From positions 30,360-94,359 of the forward strand of contig JAPLDF010000030.1 in NCBI GenBank assembly GCA_026391835.1: a stretch of 64,000 nucleotides of DNA. The letters are read 5' to 3'. The notes under the pieces were generated by a model, which was given only the letters and a program-made list of their open reading frames with translations, made no database searches and was not told the origin of the DNA. This document shows, in pieces, positions 59,494 to 64,000 of this stretch; positions within the stretch are counted from its first letter, which is position 1; each line of letters begins with the position of its first letter. Position numbers and translations under genes: made by a program. This DNA comes from Bacteroidota bacterium (GTDB taxonomy: Bacteria > Bacteroidota > Bacteroidia > Bacteroidales > FEN-979).

Positions 59494-59902
59494 TGATTGC
59501 CGTATTCCCCGACCGCAGTTGAACATGGCAATCGTTTTTCCCGATGAGATATTTTTCATTGACGATTTCCACCCCGTTCAGCAGGCCATGAAACTCAAAC
59601 AAGGCTCCCTCCTTTGAGGTCATTCCCATCTTCCCGTCCGTAAAGATAATATAAGAGCCCTGGATTCTGTAAATGCTGTCGGCATAAGGGTCTTCCTTCG
59701 AAAAATCAAGCGTATCGCCGGTGCTGCTTTTAACGACATAATGCCTGTCCAGGACCACGGGGAGGGCAGCCGGATCCTTTACCGAAACCATCAGCATCCT
59801 GTATTCCATGGTGCATTGCACATCGTCCTTTTTGTCCTGGGAAATGCAGGAGAGGAACAAAGGCATCATGATGATCAGCAATAGTGCAGTCGTGCTTTTC
59901 AT
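59480..59902 (-). CDS. Putative lipoprotein of unknown function
   Basis: 140 residues with a lipoprotein signal peptide and lipobox FLSC (Cys near residue 19). The mature part is beta-rich (MEYRMLMVSVKDPAAL, HYVVKSSTGDTLDFS, YRIQGSYIIFTDGKMGMTS). No family recognised. Supported by a TAnnTTTG element upstream. It overlaps the HD gene convergently. Confidence 0.82.
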   Translation of the reverse strand: MKSTTALLLIIMMPLFLSCISQDKKDDVQCTMEYRMLMVSVKDPAALPVVLDRHYVVKSSTGDTLDFSKEDPYADSIYRIQGSYIIFTDGKMGMTSKEGALFEFHGLLNGVEIVNEKYLIGKNDCHVQLRSGNTAIIIPR

Positions 59903-59950
59903 ATCGGTGTGGCTGCCTCGTGAGGCTGAAATACATGTGAATTGTTGTTA

Positions 59951-59958
59951 CAAAGATA
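59951..59958 (-). promoter_or_regulatory. -7 element TATCTTTG (minus strand)
   Basis: Reads TATCTTTG on the minus strand, 49 bases above the lipoprotein start. Confidence 0.5.
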
Positions 59959-60068
59959 ATACGAACAGGGGTTGAATGCCATGAAATTTCCGGGAAGCTA
60001 TAATATCCGGGCAGCCGGTGCGTTAACATAATGACAGTCTTCCCTATTATTAACTTAACCCAATCCTT

Positions 60069-60701
60069 ATGAAAAACCTTGCCGTCATAATCATTGCCGT
60101 ACTTGTGGTTGTAGCTGTTTCCTGTAAGAAAGACACTGAAAACAATGTTGTTGTTACTAAACCCGATTATTTTCAACTGAAAGTCGGGAATTCCTGGATT
60201 TACCAGAGTTATTATGTCGACACCAACGGCGTGGCAACGCCAACCGGTGATTTTGACAGTGCCTATGTGGAGAAAGATACTGTTATAAGAGGGTTTACCT
60301 ATCATAAAATTTTAGAGAATCCGTATGTCCTCAGCTGGGGACAATATTCATTCTACCTGCGTGACTCTTCGGGATACCTGGTTAACAACCATGGATACAT
60401 CCTGGCGTCATATGTCAACTTTACGGATATTCTTGAGGTTGATACCTCGAATCCTCTATTATATACCGGATATGTAAAAATGACAGGAAAGGATTCGGTC
60501 TTCACATTGGCCGGGACTACTGTCGAATCCATCACTTCACGCAAGCAGGTCGTTCCCTCCCCGCCCAATACGGAGAACCTTCCGGTGCGGTATACCTATG
60601 AAGTATATGGGAAAGGTGTCGGGAAAATGAAATCACACACCTTCTTTTTCATGGGTGGCATGGCGATCGAATCAAGGCTGATGCGGTACAACGTTCATTA
60701 A
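60069..60701 (+). CDS. Putative lipoprotein of unknown function
   Basis: 210 residues with a lipoprotein signal peptide and lipobox VAVSC (Cys near residue 19), followed by KKD. The mature domain begins with DYFQLKVGNSWIYQSYYVD, a pattern often seen in small Bacteroidota outer-membrane lipoproteins, and is beta-rich to the end (VRYTYEVYGKGVGKMKSHTFFFMG). Function unknown. Downstream, TTAAGC-CACT-GCTTAA (60706-60721) is a short hairpin without a T-run. Confidence 0.85.
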   Translation: MKNLAVIIIAVLVVVAVSCKKDTENNVVVTKPDYFQLKVGNSWIYQSYYVDTNGVATPTGDFDSAYVEKDTVIRGFTYHKILENPYVLSWGQYSFYLRDSSGYLVNNHGYILASYVNFTDILEVDTSNPLLYTGYVKMTGKDSVFTLAGTTVESITSRKQVVPSPPNTENLPVRYTYEVYGKGVGKMKSHTFFFMGGMAIESRLMRYNVH

Positions 60702-60828
60702 ACGATTAAGCCACTGCTTAAAATAGTTGTCTCCCGGCAGTATTTGGTTTCCAGGCTCACGTTTAAACAGACACAAACTGAATTATCGAATATTTTTGCC
60801 GAACGCATTCAGATGTCGCGGAAATTCC

Positions 60829-60836
60829 TAAATTTG
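60829..60836 (+). promoter_or_regulatory. -7 element TAAATTTG before HU
   Basis: Exact TAnnTTTG match 36 bases before the HU start. A second match, TATTTTTG, lies at 60791-60798, so tandem starts are possible. Confidence 0.5.
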
Positions 60837-60872
60837 GCAGCTATTCAACATTAACCGCTAACTCATTAAACT

Positions 60873-61163
60873 ATGACCAAAGCTGAAATCGTAAACGAAA
60901 TTGCTTCCACGACAGGCATCGACAAACCCGCTGTTTTAGTAATCGTTGAAGCAACAATGGAAAACATCCGGGCAAATATGGCAAAAGGTGAGAATATCTA
61001 CCTCCGGGGATTTGGTACTTTCCAGTTGAAGAAACGTGCTGAAAAGACAGGCAGGAATATCACCAAAAACACATCTGTAAAGATCCCCGCACACATGATC
61101 CCCGCTTTCAAGCCCAGCAAAGAGTTTGTTGCCGCGGTAAAAACAAACGTTAAGGTTAAATAG
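60873..61163 (+). CDS. HU-family DNA-binding protein
   Basis: Nucleoid protein that bends DNA as a dimer. 96 residues: helices MTKAEIVNEIASTTGIDKPA and VLVIVEATMENIRANMAKGE, then beta-arm with IYLRGFGTFQLKKR and the usual N-P-type tip replaced by RNITKNTSVKIPAHMIPAFK, ending in FKPSKEFVAAVK. The GFGTF motif is diagnostic. Two -7 elements upstream suggest strong expression. It ends 25 bases before the convergent SGNH hydrolase. Confidence 0.97.
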   Translation: MTKAEIVNEIASTTGIDKPAVLVIVEATMENIRANMAKGENIYLRGFGTFQLKKRAEKTGRNITKNTSVKIPAHMIPAFKPSKEFVAAVKTNVKVK

Positions 61164-61188
61164 GGAGCAGGGTTTTCTTCCGGAATAT

Positions 61189-61887
61189 TCATTTTGCAAT
61201 ACCCATTACCCTCTTCATGCGGATTGCCCAAATGGCATAGCATTCGTTATTGATATGAAGTGAATCAGCTTCAAAAAGATCTTTGCGCAAATTTCCCTTT
61301 GTGTCGTACATCAATGGCGTAATGTCAATAAATTTTGTTTTTCGCCGGTTCCTGGCTAGTTTTTTCAGCAGCCGGTTTGTTTCATGCTGAACGGGCAAAT
61401 ATTGTTTCCTGGTAAAAGATGGTTTTACCGAGACAAAATAGATCATGGTCCCCGGTAATCTGCCATGCACCCGTTGAATGAACGTATCGCACAAGGCAAC
61501 AAACCCGCCGGGTGTTATGCCCGACACCAGGTCGTTGTCTCCTTCATAAACCACAATGGTCCGCGGTTTATAGGGCAGCACAATATCATTGATGTAATAG
61601 TTGAGAGCCTCCTGGGTCGAACCGCCGAACCCACGCCGGATGACCGTTATTTCACTGAAGTCGGCGGCAAGATTTTCCCATTTCCGGATGGTTGAACTGC
61701 CTGTAAACAAATATCCCCCCGGTGGCGGAAATGAAGCGGAGTCATTCCGTAAAAAGGCATTGATCTCTGATTCAAATCCAACAGGCGCACTCCCGGGGAT
61801 AAAACCGGCGGATGTTTTCGTTTGCGACAAGGAGGTGCCATAACACAGACACAACATAAAAATAAGATTGAAACTGTATTTTTTCAT
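61189..61887 (-). CDS. SGNH/GDSL-family hydrolase, secreted
   Basis: Exported serine esterase-like protein of 232 residues with a signal peptide (cut near SLSQ). Block I is FTGSSTIRKW (the usual GDS is GSS; nucleophile probably Ser65), block II gives GGSTQEAL, block III EGDNDL (Asn), and block V ADSLHINN (Asp and His of the catalytic set). The GSST form matches the lysophospholipase/acetylesterase-like branch. Substrate unknown, possibly acetylated polysaccharide or lipid. Confidence 0.92.
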   Translation of the reverse strand: MKKYSFNLIFMLCLCYGTSLSQTKTSAGFIPGSAPVGFESEINAFLRNDSASFPPPGGYLFTGSSTIRKWENLAADFSEITVIRRGFGGSTQEALNYYINDIVLPYKPRTIVVYEGDNDLVSGITPGGFVALCDTFIQRVHGRLPGTMIYFVSVKPSFTRKQYLPVQHETNRLLKKLARNRRKTKFIDITPLMYDTKGNLRKDLFEADSLHINNECYAIWAIRMKRVMGIAK

Positions 61888-62131
61888 TGATAGATTTGTT
61901 TTCTTACGATTGTGTCACCCTTTCCGGTTTTCCTGCTGAAACCCCCGATCACATGCAGGTGCACTCTTTCGTTACGGATATGGAATTGCCGGAACAGGAT
62001 TATAAAGATAGTAATTTCTGCATTTCCCCGCCCGCATTTTCGTCATATGTTAAATTTTACATATCAACAACATTATCCGGCTGCAAATTTATCATGCAAT
62101 AAAATTTTTTTCGTATTCTTTTGAAAATCCG

Positions 62132-62139
62132 TACTTTTG
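62132..62139 (+). promoter_or_regulatory. -7 element TACTTTTG
   Basis: Exact TAnnTTTG match. The in-frame ATG at 62143 is only three bases away, so the start would be leaderless there or lie at 62161/62164. Confidence 0.5.
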
Positions 62140-62160
62140 CAAATGATAACCAAAATTAAA

Positions 62161-62796
62161 ATGATGAAAACAATCAATTTCACTGATCAGGAACTTGAGT
62201 CCATGATCATGATGTATTATGATGAACTGGCAGAGGCAAAACTGTACGTGGAGCAAATCCAGGAAATCATAAAGAAGCTGACAGGCAGACCGGTAAAAGA
62301 ACAGCCTGTTGAAAAACAAACGAAACAGGTGAAGAAACAAGGTGCCAAAGTGAAAACAGCATCTGCTGAACCAAAAGAACCCAAAAAACGCGGAAGGAAA
62401 CCTGCCGTGGTGGTTCCTGTTGTTGCATCAGCCCCCGTTGCATTACCGGTAAAAAATGAGAAGAAAAAAGTTGAACCAAAGCAAAAGGTGAAAGCAGCAA
62501 AGGTAAAAGCTGAGGTTAAAAAAGCCATTGCCAAACCAGTTGCAAAACCGGCTGTAAAAAAGAGCCCGGCGGAAAAACCTGCTGCAACCGTAGAATCAGT
62601 AGTAACGTCCTTAATATCGGCTTTGCCGAAAAAGGAAGTTAAAAAGGCGGTGAAAAAGACATCACCACAAAAACAGAGAATGCAGGACATGGCGGCTTCA
62701 GCCAAACTCACAAAGCCTGTAGCGAAGAAAAAGCCCGCCGTGAAGCCGGTGGTAAAAAGCGCTCCTGTTTTACCTAACACGCCGCCGGCAGAATAA
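62161..62796 (+). CDS. Lysine/alanine/proline-rich histone-like protein
   Basis: Basic protein of about 211 residues. The first 50 residues form an acidic-amphipathic helical segment (NFTDQELESMIMMYYDELAEA ending in EIIKKLTG), likely a dimerising coiled coil. The rest is disordered and dominated by Lys, Ala, Pro and Val, with an AT-hook-like KKRGRKPA and repeated KPVAKPAVKK and KKEVKKAVKK. This resembles bacterial H1/Hc1-type and AlgP-like nucleoid proteins. DNA binding is inferred from composition. ATG 62143 is an alternative start; a terminator follows. The repeated AAA/GCC codons could vary in number among strains. Confidence 0.82.
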   Translation: MMKTINFTDQELESMIMMYYDELAEAKLYVEQIQEIIKKLTGRPVKEQPVEKQTKQVKKQGAKVKTASAEPKEPKKRGRKPAVVVPVVASAPVALPVKNEKKKVEPKQKVKAAKVKAEVKKAIAKPVAKPAVKKSPAEKPAATVESVVTSLISALPKKEVKKAVKKTSPQKQRMQDMAASAKLTKPVAKKKPAVKPVVKSAPVLPNTPPAE

Positions 62797-62822
62797 TCCT
62801 TACCGCTGACAAGTATTCAATT

Positions 62823-62854
62823 AAAAGGCCTTTCCATTGCGGAGAGGCTTTTTT
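62823..62854 (+). terminator. Intrinsic terminator after the histone-like gene
   Basis: Stem AAAAGGCCTTTCC / GGAGAGGCTTTTT (13 pairs, two G-T) with an ATTGC loop, followed by T residues. Begins 27 bases after the stop. Confidence 0.8.
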
Positions 62855-62999
62855 GTTAAAGATACTCTCCATTGCCGGGGAAAGCTGGAAAAGCCGGAAC
62901 CACCTGCCGGCGTGTCCACTTTGCAAATCGGAAATTAACGATGCAGATTTACTAGCATTCTTATTTACCGAAAATCTGCATTTGTAATTACCGCTTACA

Positions 63000-63185
63000 T
63001 CAAATTGAAGGGATGTCAAGCTGCTTACAAATCTTCTTGCATAAAAGGTTGGATAACTCCTGATGTCGCCCGACTGTAGTTTGCTTTCGATTTATCGGAT
63101 TAATGAAGATCGAGTGATTTGCTCCCTCCCTGACGAGCGTACAGTTATACGATGCAAGGTGTTTGAGAAATTCCGTTCGCTTCAT
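63000..63185 (-). CDS. hicA: HicA-type toxin (mRNA interferase)
   Basis: Small dsRBD-fold protein of 61 residues that cleaves mRNA when free of its antitoxin. Conserved features: MKRTEFLKHLASYNCTLV, the catalytic His24 in EGANHSIFINP, and TTVGRHQELSNLLCKKICKQ. Usual length is 55-80. It follows the antitoxin on the minus strand with a one-base overlap (TGATG), so the order is hicB-hicA, the reverse of the classic E. coli arrangement but common elsewhere. Confidence 0.93.
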   Translation of the reverse strand: MKRTEFLKHLASYNCTLVREGANHSIFINPINRKQTTVGRHQELSNLLCKKICKQLDIPSI

Positions 63186-63424
63186 CAGGCAAAGCTCAGT
63201 TTTCTGCGAATATATTTCTTTCCCTGATAGAGGCTGAGGGTTGTTTCTCTTTGGTGAGAAATGATAAGTTCCAGCGCATCCTGAAGGTTGCTTTTTAATT
63301 CCTCAATGGTTTTACCCTGTGAAATAACCTCGGGAAGTTCTTCCAGCTGCCCCACATACCATCCATCTTCGCTTTTCTCAATAATCGCTGTAAAATCAAT
63401 ATGCTTGAGCTTCTTGGGTTTCAT
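63185..63424 (-). CDS. hicB: HicB-type antitoxin
   Basis: Partner of HicA. 79 residues with the HicB partial RNase H-like fold: FTAIIEKSEDGWYVGQLEELP, VISQGKTIEELKSNLQDALEL and a basic C-terminal KKYIRRKLSFA. There is no clear C-terminal helix-turn-helix or ribbon-helix-helix, so self-repression may be weak or act through the basic tail. A TAnnTTTG element lies just upstream. Expected to bind and inhibit HicA in the cytoplasm. Confidence 0.92.
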   Translation of the reverse strand: MKPKKLKHIDFTAIIEKSEDGWYVGQLEELPEVISQGKTIEELKSNLQDALELIISHQRETTLSLYQGKKYIRRKLSFA

Positions 63425-63440
63425 TTCTTTTTTCTTTGTA

Positions 63441-63448
63441 CAAAATTA
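63441..63448 (-). promoter_or_regulatory. -7 element TAATTTTG (minus strand) for hicBA
   Basis: Reads TAATTTTG on the minus strand, 16 bases above the hicB ATG. Confidence 0.5.
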
Positions 63449-63605
63449 CGACAAATTGTTTAACTCGAAAAATATGTGACTGCCATGGATGCCGAATCTG
63501 TATTAGTATATCAAAATTTCAGTGAAGCTGACACCCTTTAAGATACGATTTATGTACCTCTGGAATCATTCCAGGTTGCCTGGATGTGGTTGATGTTATT
63601 GAGGA

Positions 63606-63838
63606 TCATTTTTCTGCCAGCAAGGCTGATCGTTCCGGAGGTGCAACTATCGCCCTGGCGTATGCCGCTGCCATACTAAACCGCCGTTGCTGCATCTTTT
63701 GTTTTTCGGTAATGGGTGTCGCCTTTTCCTTCCAGGGGCATTCGCGACAATGGTCCTGCCATTGCAATTCCTGAACACTACGCCACCCAGTTTCCCGCGG
63801 AAACCGTTAAAAATGGAATTCTCATTTACTTTTACCAT
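63606..63838 (-). pseudogene. Frameshifted small Bacteroidota protein (Val-Lys-rich N-terminus type)
   Basis: From ATG 63838 the frame reads VKVNENSIFNGFRGKLGG and VVFRNCNGRTIVANAPGRK, the start of a small Bacteroidota family known from surveys of phage- or element-linked genes. In this frame it ends at 63647 with an unrelated basic tail. One base inserted in the A4 run after APGR (A5) restores the family-like KATPITEKQKMQQRRFS and AAAYARAIVAPPERS, ending at a TGA at 63606. The likely cause is a one-base deletion or a base-calling error. The protein still ends early relative to the usual length (about 150 or more), so the gene is probably decayed. Upstream, 63839-64000 is A+T-rich with nothing recognised. 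Confidence 0.65.
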
Positions 63839-64000
63839 AATCAGTTGATATTAAAATGTTTGTAACTAATCAGTGGTTAAAAAATAAGGGTTATTAACAG
63901 GATTTGGCTGAAATGAACAGGTTGATTTCTGAAAATAATTTGATTTTTTGAAATCCAACACATACTAACATTTATTATTTTAAAAGTTGATAAACAACCG

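Noticed and set aside
60706..60721. Terminator after the lipoprotein gene
   Set aside because: A 6-bp hairpin TTAAGC-CACT-GCTTAA is present but no T-run follows and the stem is weak.
62774..63019. 81-codon minus-strand frame between the histone-like gene and hicA
   Set aside because: It overlaps the terminator and the 3' end of the histone-like gene, has no family likeness and no promoter.

Overview
The window comes from a member of the Bacteroidota, probably an environmental Bacteroidales-like lineage of medium G+C. The evidence is the type IX secretion (T9SS) C-terminal sorting domains on many secreted proteins, Bacteroidota-type -7 promoter elements (TAnnTTTG), S46 dipeptidyl peptidase, a Reg_prop/Y_Y_Y histidine kinase, LytS/LytTR pairs, fibrobacter-succinogenes-type (FISUMP-like) repeat proteins, and little use of Shine-Dalgarno sequences. 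No rRNA, tRNA, CRISPR array, insertion sequence or prophage was recognised. The genus cannot be set from what is visible.

Layout. 1-7390: end of a fused peptide ABC-transporter ATPase, RNase R, then a propeller-type sensor kinase with its NarL-type regulator. 7659-14872: a surface-protein cluster of three related secreted proteins (one a pseudogene with two in-frame TGA codons) plus a T9SS-sorted protein. 15066-19682: a TlpA-like thioredoxin protein, an 11-bp repeat array, a LytS/LytTR pair and a T9SS-sorted protein. 19801-28962: a carboxypeptidase-regulatory-domain protein, a DPP7-like S46 peptidase, a second LytS/LytTR pair, a coupled GH3 acyl-amide synthetase/LysE exporter pair and an EEP-family protein. 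29049-32202: RNase D, an RluA-type pseudouridine synthase, a TrmH-type methyltransferase and an orphan sorting-domain relic.

32390-39850 is the most coherent accessory block: an Rrf2 regulator with three clustered cysteines, a ferredoxin-like protein, quinol nitric oxide reductase, a cupin, a DUF438 hemerythrin/PAS protein, a DUF2249 protein and a PepSY membrane protein. It reads as a nitric-oxide/nitrosative-stress operon. Several gaps inside it, and the ferredoxin-like gene itself, contain short GC-rich palindromes; these differ between loci but are homogenised within each locus, including a six-copy array just before the NO reductase.

39960-51219: a secreted protein, DUF2177, a SNF2 helicase, GNAT, a PHP phosphatase, U32 (tRNA hydroxylation type), pabA divergent from pabB-pabC, a lipoprotein and aspS. 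51511-59493: SDR, then a tight run of a large T9SS protein, a TonB-receptor-like barrel that lacks its plug, a BNR/sialidase-fold T9SS protein and an HD hydrolase. 59480-64000: lipoproteins, HU, an SGNH hydrolase, a lysine-rich histone-like protein, a HicB/HicA pair and a frameshifted pseudogene.

Microsatellite-like repeats (octamer ACAGGCGG, heptamers ATTACGA/ACGATTT) recur at gene boundaries and form a second layer of structure that the genes do not explain.
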